Source of the DNA: Alicyclobacillus_A sp963788285
Lineage (GTDB): Bacteria > Bacillota > Bacilli > Alicyclobacillales > Alicyclobacillaceae
DNA: 64,000 bases
Direction: 5' to 3'
NCBI GenBank assembly: GCA_963788285.1
Contig: CAWBGB010000009.1
Location: 22,821-86,820, forward strand
Every line of letters begins with the position of its first letter. Position 1 is the first letter of the stretch. The translations under genes were made by a program, and so were the position numbers. Below, in pieces: positions 53,602 through 61,634 of the stretch. The notes beneath the pieces were generated by a model. That model did not search any database. It was not told the origin of the DNA and saw only the letters and a program-made list of their open reading frames with translations.

Positions 53602-54133
53602 TCATTTGTGTAGAACTGAAGTCGGTGCCAGCAACGCCTCGTTGCCCGTCAGCTTAGCCATCGACTCCAAGCTGAAATAGCGGCGTGCAATGCTCCATTC
53701 ATCATGTTGCTCTTGGAGAATGGTTCCTACGAGCCGGATCACAGAGTCCCGGTTTGGGAAAATCCCAACGACGTCTATACGACGGCGAATTTCTCGGTTC
53801 AGCCGCTCGAGTGGATTGGTTGAGCAAATCTGACGCCAATGCTCTCTCGGAAATGCCATATACGCCAGCACGTCCTCCTCCGCTTTCTGCAACACATCCA
53901 TCGCCTTCGGAAACCGACTCTTCAATTGCTGTACCACGACAGCGAGTTGTTCTTTCGCTGACTCCTGTGTTGGTTGGGCAAAAATCGTGCGGACAATCGA
54001 CGACACCATGGCTTGTGAGGATTTTGGCACCTGACTCAGTATATTGCGCATCACATGGACCCTGCACCGTTGCCATGTAGCTCCGACCAGCGTCGTTTCA
54101 ATCGCCGCTCTCAGTCCTTCATGAACATCACTA
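53602..54133 (-). pseudogene. IS256-family transposase, 3' part
   Basis: This is the C-terminal half of the same transposase as copy 1, here without the premature stop and frameshift (LERLNREIRRRIDVVGIFPN is intact). It is separated from its 5' part by the IS110. Confidence 0.92.
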
Positions 54134-54230
54134 TCCTGAAAATCAATGATCACTAAGATCGTGCGAAGAGCATACTTAAATAAGCCCTCGAAGTTGGGGG
54201 GTGAATTGGATATGACTACCATCCACGGCG

Positions 54231-55448
54231 TTACGCAACAGGTCTTACCGTTACTTCGAGTCCGAGTGATTCCAGCTTTCGGATTGCCTGCTTGACCACT
54301 ACGTCTTTCTTGCGTGCTTCGTAATACGTCGGGCCGAGTTCAATGTAGGCTTGACGCCGCTGTAACATGTGATACACGATGGTCAAAATACTGTGGGCTA
54401 CCGCAACCGCCGCACGGTTTTTTCCTCTTCGAGCTGCGATTCGATGGTACTGGGCCGACAGATAGGTTTGTTTCGTTCTTGCTGCTGCACGTGCTGCTTC
54501 CACCAGTGCTGCTCTGAGTTTTTGGTTCCCCTTGCGTGTTTTCCCCGACTTTCGCTTTCCGGCACTTTCGTTGTTCCCTGGAGCCAGCCCTGCCCATGAG
54601 CACAGATGGGCAGCCGACGGGAACTGGGCCATATCCGTCCCGATCTCCGCCAGTAGTTGTTCTGCTGTTCGTCGACCGACACCGGGGATTGTGTCCACCA
54701 GCTCCAGGTCTTCCTCAAAAGGGAGCATTCGCTGCTTGACCTCTTCATCCAGCCGGGCGATCTCTTCGTCCAGGTAATCGATGTGACGCAATTGTGCAGC
54801 CAGCATCATCCGTTGGTGGGGTCCCATTAGCCCACGCAGTGCTTTTTGCAGATCAGCCTTTTTGGATTTCATCCGGCCTTTTGCCAACTTAGATAGCACC
54901 TCGGGGCTTTCTTCTCCCCGAATCATCGCTTCCAGCATCGCCCGTCCAGACTTACCCAGCGTGTTACTGGCCACCGAGGAAAGCTTGATGTTGGCACCTT
55001 CCAGTACCTTCTGAACCCGATTCACTTCTCTTGCCCGTTCGTCAATCAAGCTCCGACGGTAGCGAATCAGCTCCCGTAGCTCACGTTGTTCACGGTTGGG
55101 AATGTAACTAGCTTGCAGCAGCCCGTGTCGAAGTAATCCGGCGATCCATTCGGCATCCTTCACGTCCGTCTTACGACCGGGAACATTCTTCATGTGTTTG
55201 GCATTGACCACGAGCACCTGAAAGTCCGCTGATTCCAGAAGGTTGTAGATTGGTTTCCAAAATGAAGCGGTACTCTCCATTGCCACATGTGTGCATCCGT
55301 GTTGCTCCAGCCAGTTGACCATCTCCAACAGGTCTTCGGTCATCGTGGAAAATGTACGAATCTCCTTGCTCTCCGGCGTCAGAACACAGGCGACCACCAT
55401 CTTCTTGTGCACATCGAGGCCGCAGCAGCGTTCGTATACGACATCCAT
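54231..55448 (-). CDS. IS110-family transposase (DEDD recombinase)
   Basis: This 405-residue enzyme has the N-terminal RuvC-like DEDD domain (CCGLDVHKKMVVA, HVAMESTASFWKP, VPGRKTDVKDAEWIAGLLRHGLL) and the C-terminal Transposase_20 domain (LVDTIPGVGRRTAEQLLAEIG, FPSAAHLCSWAGLAPGNNESAGK) with its conserved Ser. ATG 55448 has GGAAGG upstream. The frame is intact, so the element may still be active. Confidence 0.95.
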   Translation of the reverse strand: MDVVYERCCGLDVHKKMVVACVLTPESKEIRTFSTMTEDLLEMVNWLEQHGCTHVAMESTASFWKPIYNLLESADFQVLVVNAKHMKNVPGRKTDVKDAEWIAGLLRHGLLQASYIPNREQRELRELIRYRRSLIDERAREVNRVQKVLEGANIKLSSVASNTLGKSGRAMLEAMIRGEESPEVLSKLAKGRMKSKKADLQKALRGLMGPHQRMMLAAQLRHIDYLDEEIARLDEEVKQRMLPFEEDLELVDTIPGVGRRTAEQLLAEIGTDMAQFPSAAHLCSWAGLAPGNNESAGKRKSGKTRKGNQKLRAALVEAARAAARTKQTYLSAQYHRIAARRGKNRAAVAVAHSILTIVYHMLQRRQAYIELGPTYYEARKKDVVVKQAIRKLESLGLEVTVRPVA

Positions 55449-55699
55449 GTGAATCCTTCCCGGTGATCTGGTGAAATTGAAGGGCTGGTGCAACGGACCA
55501 TATCTGATCATTCTATCCTGCGTGCTTCCCGAGTCGGGAGCGACATTCTGTGGTGCACCTGGTCGTCGTAGTCAGTCTAATCGACGGGCTCGAGGCACCA
55601 AGGAGTGACGACCTGCCTTCGCCAGCCACCAAGAAAATCATTCAACGCCAAGCCATTTTCATCCTTCTGCTGGTGCCGACCCGGCGGCATGGAGGTCTA
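55449..55699 (-). ncRNA. Predicted bridge RNA region of the IS110
   Basis: IS110-group elements encode a guide (bridge) RNA in the non-coding end before the transposase. Here CTAATCG at 55577-55583 matches the target sequence at the insertion site (CTAATCG at 55697-55703). TCTATCCTG at 55512-55520 matches the junction formed when the element ends join (LE T + core CT + RE ATCCTG, 54131-54138). The order on the RNA, target match then donor match, is that of known bridge RNAs. The exact RNA ends are not readable. Confidence 0.65.
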
Positions 55700-56388
55700 A
55701 TCGCCAGTTTGACACCCCTTAGCCCTCTTGCCACCAGGCTCCGCAGAAAGGTCAGCCAGAATGAACCGTCTTCGCTTGTTCCAAGGTCAAAGCCCAACAC
55801 CTCGCGCTCGCCGGTGGCTTTCACACCAATGGCAATGACAAACGCCATACTCTGGACCCGACCACCCTCGCGAACCTTGGGGAAGGTGGCATCCAGCCAA
55901 ACATAGGGGAACTCACCTTCAAGCGGGCGACTCTTAAACGCCTGTACAACCTCATCGAGCTCCTTACAGATGCGAGATACTTCACTCTTGCTGATTCCGC
56001 CGATGCCCAGCGACTCCACAAGTTCATCAACCTTACGGGTACTCACACCATGCACATAGGCTTCCTGGACGACATTGAGTAACGCCTTCTCCGCCCGACG
56101 TCGCGGCTCTAATAAACTGGGGAAATAGCTACCTTTACGTAGCTTGGGAATTTGCAATTCAATGGTTCCAACCCTCGTATCCCACTCTCTACGTCGGTAT
56201 CCATTACGGTAATTCTTGCGCTCCGTGCTTCGTTCGAAGCGCTCAGCACCGATGAGTTGACTGACTTCGGCATCCATCACCGCTTCTGCGAGAACCTTCA
56301 ACCCCTCCCGCAGAAAATCGATATCCCCATCCTCCAAACCGATCTTGCGGATAAGCTCCAAAAGTGCGATCTTATCCATAGAAGCCAT
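55700..56388 (-). pseudogene. IS256-family transposase, 5' part
   Basis: The N-terminal part is the same as in copy 1, with the ATG at 56388 and the first catalytic Asp (VWLDATFPKVR). The frame is cut at about 55700 by the IS110 and would read on into the inserted DNA. Confidence 0.92.
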
Positions 56389-56497
56389 CGAGGTTGCCTC
56401 CTCTACTAATGGTTGCTGTCACTTTAGTAGGTTGCACTCGATGGCTTTTTCGTCAATATCCAGCCTCAGAATTTACACCACCTAATGAGACTCTAAC

Positions 56498-56724
56498 GAC
56501 GCGAGGCTCGGCTCTCTCTTGTCCCTATTCCGGGTTTGGTTTAACGATGCGGCAGGATTCACTTGACGTTACGGCCTGCAGGTTTGCTTCGCTCCCACTG
56601 GAGCTTTTCGCAGGGCTTCATCCTTAGGCTCTCACCACCAGATGCCTGCTAGCTACGAGGCGGCTTGGCCCCTACCTCGGCTGGACTTTCACCAGCTAGC
56701 TGTGCCTAGCTTGGCTAGGCGCAC
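56498..56724 (-). mobile_element. 5' fragment of a group II intron
   Basis: On the minus strand the segment begins GTGCGCC, the 5' consensus of group II introns, followed by hairpin-rich sequence typical of domain I (CTAGCTGGTGAAAGTCCAGC, GGCATCTGGTGGTGAGAGCC, CTGCGAAAAGCTCCAGTGG). It is cut after about 227 bases by the left end of IS256 copy 2. A matching type of 3' fragment lies at 61096-61557 in the opposite orientation. Confidence 0.65.
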
Positions 56725-56833
56725 CGTCCGAAAACCTCAAATATGTTAACTTGAGACATCATGGAGCGGTGAATTGAGGTGTGTCATCTTGGCAAAAAAG
56801 TTGTAGGCTCTGTGGTGCGTGGCATCTCCAATT

Positions 56834-57931
56834 TCAACATACACGCCGTTTTGCTCGTTTGCGAAATGCCATCACCAGGACAGCCAGGAGGGGAATTCCA
56901 ACCATCGTCACCACAAAATAGGCTGGCGCTACAGAGATCAGGAAATGATTCAGCTCTTCCTTGCTGCGAAAACATGCAATGCTGCCGGCCCATACCAACA
57001 AGCCGCCCGAAAGCGTCACGATACGGTGTGAGGACAACTTGAACACGTCCTTCATCCCTTCGCACCAAGCATAATGAAACACGGATAGTTTGATGAAAAT
57101 GGTCGACATCACGGCCAATATGTACAGAGTATCTAGGCGTTCCAGATTCCTACCGATGCGAATACTACGGACGACCTCAAGCACCGGATAGGTCAGATAA
57201 TTGGTGGACTGCCCCACCACGCCTATCGTGACCACCATGACGATGATCCCGAAGACGGTTATGATACCGGTGACAATGATCATATCCTTGGGAAGGGTTC
57301 GATTGTTGCGCAACATGTGTGCAAACTGCAAGCCAATCAAAAGCTCCAATCCGTAGACGAGATCCGGTGTGACCGCACCGCGCAACACTGGCTGCCAGCC
57401 GTCGGCGAGCACAGGCATCAGGTTATGAACATCCATGTGCTGCAAGGACAATGCGAAGAGAACGGGAGCCACAATGAACGCCAACGGAATGATAAACTCG
57501 ACGTTACGCATGACGACCTCCGCACCCATGTACACGGCGTATGAGACCCCAATCGCACCAGCAAATCCGATGATATACAGCGGTGTTTGAGGCAAGATGG
57601 TGGCTCCCACAAAATCGACCCCCACCCGGAGGGTCTTGCACGTAACTAGGTATATCCAGACAAGGACCCAGAGACCAAACACGCGACCGAGCCATGGTCC
57701 CAACGCATCGATAAGACCGCTGATCAGAGATCGGTTAGGTAACGCACGAACGAACAGTGCCGCGACGCAGGTGGACAACAGGCCGGCGACCACAAACAGG
57801 AGGTGTCCGATCCAGGCGTCGGGGATGACAAACTGGGTAACGATGGAAGGAGCCGTAACGAGCCTCGTGGCGAGGACACTCCAAATGAGAGCGATTATGA
57901 TTTGGTATCGGGAGATTTGTACCTTCGACAT
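56834..57931 (-). CDS. Spore germination permease, GerAB family
   Basis: This 365-residue membrane protein has about 10 helices and belongs to the endospore germination permeases within the APC superfamily (ISRYQIIIALIWSVLATRLVTAPS, LGRVFGLWVLVWIYL, LELLIGLQFAHML). It would form the channel part of a germinant receptor in the inner spore membrane. GerAA and GerAC partner genes are not adjacent, so it is an orphan here. ATG 57931 has GGAGG about 11 bases upstream; an ATG at 57985 is less likely. Confidence 0.9.
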   Translation of the reverse strand: MSKVQISRYQIIIALIWSVLATRLVTAPSIVTQFVIPDAWIGHLLFVVAGLLSTCVAALFVRALPNRSLISGLIDALGPWLGRVFGLWVLVWIYLVTCKTLRVGVDFVGATILPQTPLYIIGFAGAIGVSYAVYMGAEVVMRNVEFIIPLAFIVAPVLFALSLQHMDVHNLMPVLADGWQPVLRGAVTPDLVYGLELLIGLQFAHMLRNNRTLPKDMIIVTGIITVFGIIVMVVTIGVVGQSTNYLTYPVLEVVRSIRIGRNLERLDTLYILAVMSTIFIKLSVFHYAWCEGMKDVFKLSSHRIVTLSGGLLVWAGSIACFRSKEELNHFLISVAPAYFVVTMVGIPLLAVLVMAFRKRAKRRVC

Positions 57932-58039
57932 GGGTGGTCGGCCTCCGGTCAAGCGCCATTTTTCTTGGTATTTTGACCAAATCAATCCAAACTATGTGAA
58001 AAATATATTCGATACGTGGCACAATAAGTGTACTCACTA

Positions 58040-58076
58040 AAAGAGCCTCCCTGGAACACTAGGGAGGCTCTTTTTC
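58040..58076. terminator. Strong bidirectional terminator
   Basis: AAAGAGCCTCCCT (58040-58052) and AGGGAGGCTCTTT (58061-58073) form a perfect 13-bp stem with an 8-base loop and a T-run. It lies upstream of gerAB, so it more likely ends a transcript arriving from the right, or from a lost gene. Confidence 0.85.
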
Positions 58077-58135
58077 TGTAACCTAGCGTATGAAACATCC
58101 CTAAACCTAAATCAATAAATCCCAAAACCGTAGCG

Positions 58136-58456
58136 TCACATACTCAGTTGCTCGCCTGTTTTGCGAAAAAAGGAATGGCCTGGGAAGGATGTGTGCGCGC
58201 GATGAATCTGAATCATGTTCGGGTCTTTACTTTTCTTTGCAGCATTTTGGTAACAAGCACACCTGATCTCGTCGCCATATACAATTTTGACATTTCGGGG
58301 GGAGGTCTTTTCGAACATCATAATAAGGAATTTGAATGGGGACTTGTACACTACGATCCATTGGAACACCCGCCTAACATAAAGTATGCGGGTAGTGTGC
58401 CAATTCTTTAGAGACTTATGATTGTCTTCCACGAGTACGAATGGCGGTTCCACCAA
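58136..58456 (-). other. Unassigned open frame of 106 codons
   Basis: The frame overlaps the left arm of the inverted repeat at 58429. It has no ribosome site, and its composition is only weakly protein-like. The interval 58077-58428 holds nothing else I can support. Confidence 0.2.
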
Positions 58457-58566
58457 GGGATAAGAGAGCCTGGCTGTTTAGGCTCTGGGTTGGAGGGCGT
58501 GTTAGTACCATCAAGGGTATTTAAGATGGTCAATTAGAATGACGGTCCCGCCATTCGTACTCGTGG
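58429..58566. repeat. 138-base element with 19-bp perfect inverted repeats and internal hairpins
   Basis: CCACGAGTACGAATGGCGG (58429-58447) is the exact reverse complement of 58548-58566. Inside are two more perfect stems, AGAGCC/GGCTCT (near 58464-58486) and ACCATC/GATGGT (near 58507-58530). As RNA this would fold into a three-way junction with a long closing stem. It could be a structured RNA, a MITE or a transposon end. Confidence 0.75.
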
Positions 58567-58568
58567 TA

Positions 58569-58729
58569 CGAAAATAACCGATGTCTGTTTATGTAATCAA
58601 CATTTGCGCAGATGTTTATACATTCGAGATTATCGGAACGGAGATATGACTAAGGACCAAGCCGGTGACATTTATATGTATACAAACACCCGCCTACAAG
58701 AGTTGGTGTTTGCCGACACAAATCAATAA
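58569..58729 (+). other. Possible coding fragment after the inverted-repeat element
   Basis: An open frame running out of the right repeat arm encodes CLCNQHLRRCLYIRDYRNGD and ends at TAA 58727. It is protein-like in composition but has no start site of its own except an internal ATG. It is probably the tail of a lost gene. Confidence 0.3.
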
Positions 58730-58789
58730 CCCTAGAAGTATTGTCGCTGTCGAGTCAGGCGGCTAGGACGGCACTCCGGATCGAAACAG

Positions 58790-58978
58790 TCATTTACCTT
58801 TGGTTTCGATTTTCACCGTTCGGGGGAACATCCGACGATGAATAATGTGTCGTGATACGATCAACGTTCCAACACCAACCGAAGCGATTAAATACTCCAT
58901 GTGAGTTCCCGTGCTATCGATTTGTATCATAAATGGACCAGTAGTGTTCCCAGGATTCCTAAGCGGAAGCGACCACAC
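58790..58978 (-). CDS. Small hypothetical protein with one membrane helix
   Basis: The frame has up to 62 codons; an internal ATG would give 36 residues starting MEYLIASVGVGTLIVSRHII. One membrane helix is followed by a basic tail (RRMFPRTVKIETKGK). The ribosome site is unclear. The family was not recognised. Confidence 0.35.
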   Translation of the reverse strand: MWSLPLRNPGNTTGPFMIQIDSTGTHMEYLIASVGVGTLIVSRHIIHRRMFPRTVKIETKGK

Positions 58979-59051
58979 CTACGATGACTCCGGCGAAAGT
59001 CATTTCGATACCGCTTTCCCACCAGCTTCGAGCAGTGACAAGACTTTCTGG

Positions 59052-59202
59052 TCACGAACCGGGTCGGTAGCAGCCTGCGCCTGGACATCCTGGATCAACA
59101 ACTATAGTCCTTGTGATTGGTTGGTAGAAGTGCTACGGCACGTTCACAATGACGTGTCTGTTGACGTTTGTAATTGGATGAACGTAAGTACCATACATGG
59201 AA
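59052..59202 (-). pseudogene. cotD: CotD-like spore coat protein, 3' part cut off by an IS
   Basis: The frame reads YVHPITNVNRHVIVNVP, a stop, then HFYQPITRTIVVDPGCPGAGC, which resembles the middle and end of CotD-family coat proteins. A nonsense codon and a frameshift, besides the IS insertion, show decay. The 5' part is at 60661-60697. Confidence 0.6.
59194..59202 (+). repeat. Target site duplication, left copy (TACATGGAA)
   Basis: TACATGGAA borders the left end of the IS and recurs at 60652-60660 beyond the right end. Nine bases fits the IS256 family. Confidence 0.92.
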
Positions 59203-60651
59203 GGCGTAGTCCCGGATTTCGTGGAAATTTGAAAGTGGCGGTCTCCTGACCCCGTTTGGTATAACGGGTTTGGGGAAAATCAGGAAAGGAGAACGCCACT
59301 ATGAAATTAAGAGTACACGAGATTGCGCTGAAAGACCAGAAGCAGTTTACAAGATTCGATGCGTCAAAGAACCTCTCTGTCCAACTGGCTCTGCTGGATG
59401 TGATGGAAGCGACCAAGGAAGGTCTGATGGCGCTGGCGGTCCAAACCGGCTTACGAGTCATCCAGGTCATGATGCAGGAGGAGGTGGATGCGCTCGTCGG
59501 TCCCAAGGGCAAGCACAATCCGAAGCGCAAGGCCGTACGGCATGGAAAAGAGAAAGGTTTCGTCGTCCTCGGCGGCCGCAAGGTGGCTGTGGAGAAGGTG
59601 AGGGTACGCAGCGTGGACGGCCGGGAGATTCCGCTCGAGACGTATCAGGCCCTGCAAGATCCGGAGCTGTTGACACAAGCTGCGTTGGAGCGGATGATCC
59701 ATGGACTGTCCACCCGCAATTATGAGTATGGTCTGGAGCCAGTTGGAGAGGAATTGGAGTCCTCTGGTACGAGTAAGAGCACCGTCAGCCGCCGGTTCAT
59801 TGCAGCCACGAAGAAGCTGCTGGCCGAGTTAATGCAAAGGCGCTTGGACAGTCGCAGATACGTGGCCCTCATCATCGACGGCATCGTGATGGCAGAGCAC
59901 ACCGTGGTAGCGGCCTTGGGTATTGACGCAGAGGGCAAGAAGCAGATGCTGGGGGTATGGCACGGAGCCACCGAGAACGCCGCTGTGTGCAAGGCGCTCC
60001 TGTCCGACCTGGTAGAACGTGGCCTGAAGACCGACGACGGAATTCTGGTCGTGATTGACGGAAGCAAGGCACTGCGGGCGGCGGTGCGAGACGTTCTAGG
60101 TGACACGGCGATTGTACAACGCTGTCAGGTACACAAGGAGCGCAATGTTCTGGAGCACCTGCCGGAAAAACGCAGGGATTGGGTCAAGAGGAAGCTGCGT
60201 GAAGCTTGGAGGCGTGGCAACGAACAGGATGCATTGGCAGCGTTGAGGCGATTGGCTGGTCACCTCGAGAAGGAGTACCCCGGTGCTGCGGCAAGTCTGC
60301 GAGAGGGCATGGAAGAGACCGTAACGGTCATTCGGCTTGGAGTGCCGGAATTGTTGCAAACAACTCTACGCTCAACGAACGCAATCGAATCAGCGAATGA
60401 GAAGGTACGCATGGCCAGCAGGAACGTAAAGCGTTGGAAGAACGGTGAACAGGTGCTGCGTTGGGCGGCGGCGGGGTTCCTTGAAGCAGAGAGCAAATTT
60501 CGTACTGTGAAAGGCTATCGTCAAATCCCAATGCTCATGAAAGCACTACATCAATGTGCGCATCCAGAGCAATACCAGGGAGAATCATCCATCACTGCGT
60601 AAATCGAAGAAAAAGGCCGTCACGAAAATCTACGAAGAGCGGGACAAGGCC
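59203..60651 (+). mobile_element. Second type of IS256-family insertion sequence
   Basis: The element is 1449 bp, with imperfect inverted repeats (left GGCGTAGTCCCGGATTTCGT, right reading inward GGCCTTGTCCCGCTCTTCGT) and a 9-bp target duplication. Its transposase is intact. It is unrelated at sequence level to the IS256-family copies at 47115 and 53546. Confidence 0.93.
59301..60602 (+). CDS. IS256-family (Mutator-type) transposase, intact
   Basis: This 433-residue transposase has the catalytic Asp in ALIIDGIVMAEHTVVAALG, the second in ILVVIDGSKALRAAV, CQVHKERNVLEHLP, and the catalytic Glu in RSTNAIESANEKVR. AAAGGAG precedes the ATG. The frame is complete, so the element may be active. Confidence 0.95.
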   Translation: MKLRVHEIALKDQKQFTRFDASKNLSVQLALLDVMEATKEGLMALAVQTGLRVIQVMMQEEVDALVGPKGKHNPKRKAVRHGKEKGFVVLGGRKVAVEKVRVRSVDGREIPLETYQALQDPELLTQAALERMIHGLSTRNYEYGLEPVGEELESSGTSKSTVSRRFIAATKKLLAELMQRRLDSRRYVALIIDGIVMAEHTVVAALGIDAEGKKQMLGVWHGATENAAVCKALLSDLVERGLKTDDGILVVIDGSKALRAAVRDVLGDTAIVQRCQVHKERNVLEHLPEKRRDWVKRKLREAWRRGNEQDALAALRRLAGHLEKEYPGAAASLREGMEETVTVIRLGVPELLQTTLRSTNAIESANEKVRMASRNVKRWKNGEQVLRWAAAGFLEAESKFRTVKGYRQIPMLMKALHQCAHPEQYQGESSITA

Positions 60652-60660
60652 TACATGGAA
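60652..60660 (+). repeat. Target site duplication, right copy (TACATGGAA)
   Basis: This is the second copy of the 9-bp duplication flanking the IS at 59203-60651. Confidence 0.92.
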
Positions 60661-60697
60661 TGTAACAATCCCGAACACAGTAGTGGGGTGGACACAT
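60661..60697 (-). pseudogene. cotD: CotD-like spore coat protein, 5' part
   Basis: ATG 60697 starts MCPPHYCVRDCYIP, which recalls the start of CotD-type coat proteins. The frame continues at 59202 once the IS is removed, with a one-base shift soon after. No good ribosome site is visible. Confidence 0.5.
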
Positions 60698-60858
60698 GAT
60701 GGGTGGGCGATGCATCGCATCGACACCTCCTAAAAAGGTGCTTGTTTTATCCATTGAGAAAACGATAGATTTTTGTTCTAATACGTTTATTAGTAAACAG
60801 TTATTGTTGTGCAAGCCGTTCTACATGTACTGCCGCCTTAACACGCTGCCCCTGCTCC

Positions 60859-60948
60859 CTAGCCCGGAACGAACAAAAAGAACAGGACGAAGATAATTAA
60901 AAACACTACTGCCCATTGCGTATAACCACCGAACACTCCGTAGTACAT
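60859..60948 (-). CDS. YjcZ-family small sporulation protein
   Basis: The 29-residue protein (MYYGVFGGYTQWAV then a hydrophobic VFLIIFVLFFLFVP) matches the YjcZ/YczN type: a short Gly/Tyr-rich head and one membrane helix. These small proteins are found in spore formers. GGGGGGAAGG lies just before the ATG. Confidence 0.8.
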   Translation of the reverse strand: MYYGVFGGYTQWAVVFLIIFVLFFLFVPG

Positions 60949-61095
60949 TATCCTTCCCCCCTTTGCTCAAGTCCATTTAGATTTATGTTTAGATGAGTGT
61001 CCGGCAGTAAGTCATATGACTTAGACAATTCGCCTCTTTTCCTCGCTAATTGGTGACCTTCAATATCTTCTGAATCGAATCGACCTGTTGACCTG

Positions 61096-61482
61096 TTGTT
61101 GAATCATCTACACATATTTCATATATCCATATCGGAACTAATGAATACTAAGTTGCATGCTCAATGCATACCTGCGTGGATGGGCTGGCTACTACCACAA
61201 GCCGAGACGAGAAGCGTGTTTGCCCAGCTAGACGAATGGGTGCGTCGCCGACTACGGATGTGTCTGTTGAAGCAGTGGAAGCAGCCCAAGACGAAGCGAC
61301 GTAACCTTGTGGCCTTAGGCATTCCACAGAAATGGGCTGTACTCATTAGCGGCTCTCGGAAAGGATACTGGCGTCTAGCGAACACACCACAAGTCAACAA
61401 ATCCCTTGGCCTCGCCTATTGGCGAGACCAAGGACTCGTGACCTTAGTCGAACGATATGACATGTTCCGTTCCACAACATAA
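61096..61482 (+). pseudogene. C-terminal remnant of a group II intron reverse transcriptase/maturase
   Basis: From about residue 25 the frame matches the maturase and DNA-binding end of intron-encoded proteins: LDEWVRRRLRMCLLKQWKQPKTKRRNLVALGIP, SRKGYWRLANTP and AYWRDQGLVTLVERY. The reverse transcriptase domain is missing. Confidence 0.85.
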
Positions 61483-61557
61483 ACCGCCATATACCGAACG
61501 GTACGTACGGTGGTGTGGGAAGTCGGGGGCTAGTCACCCCGCCTCTTACCCCATTGC
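61483..61557 (+). mobile_element. 3' end of a group II intron (domains V and VI)
   Basis: Directly after the maturase remnant the sequence has the catalytic domain V type hairpin (ACCGAACGGTACGTACGGT) followed by a domain VI stem (GTCGGGGG and CACCCCGCC) and a short end near CCCCATT. This is the standard order at the 3' end of bacterial group II introns. Confidence 0.75.
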
Positions 61558-61634
61558 TTTGCAGATTCGTTCGTAGTGGGCTCCAACCAACGAAAAAAAT
61601 GTCCACTTGGCACAGTAATTCGCCCAATAGATAA

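Larger units (their letters stand above)
54134..55699 (-). mobile_element. IS110-family insertion sequence
   Basis: The element is about 1566 bp and interrupts the IS256 transposase exactly at GCGATTAG|TGATG (transposase strand). CTA is present at both junctions (54131-54133 and 55697-55699), which fits a CT-type core dinucleotide and not a classical duplication. Terminal inverted repeats are absent, as expected in this family. The non-coding end before the transposase is about 250 bp and the other end about 97 bp. Confidence 0.88.
53546..56497 (-). mobile_element. IS256-family insertion sequence, copy 2, interrupted by an IS110
   Basis: The ends match copy 1 at 47115 in reverse orientation: right end GGTAGTGTCCC at 53546, left end GAGACTCTAAC at 56487-56497. 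An IS110-family element is inserted at about 54134-55699. No target duplication is visible: CATTGTTG lies on the left and GACGCGAG on the right. This suggests recombination after insertion. Confidence 0.9.

Noticed and set aside
59000..59101. A 33-codon minus-strand frame with AAGGA before a TTG start
   Set aside because: It overlaps the CotD-like frame on the same strand, which has clear family similarity; the short frame is most likely a shadow of it.
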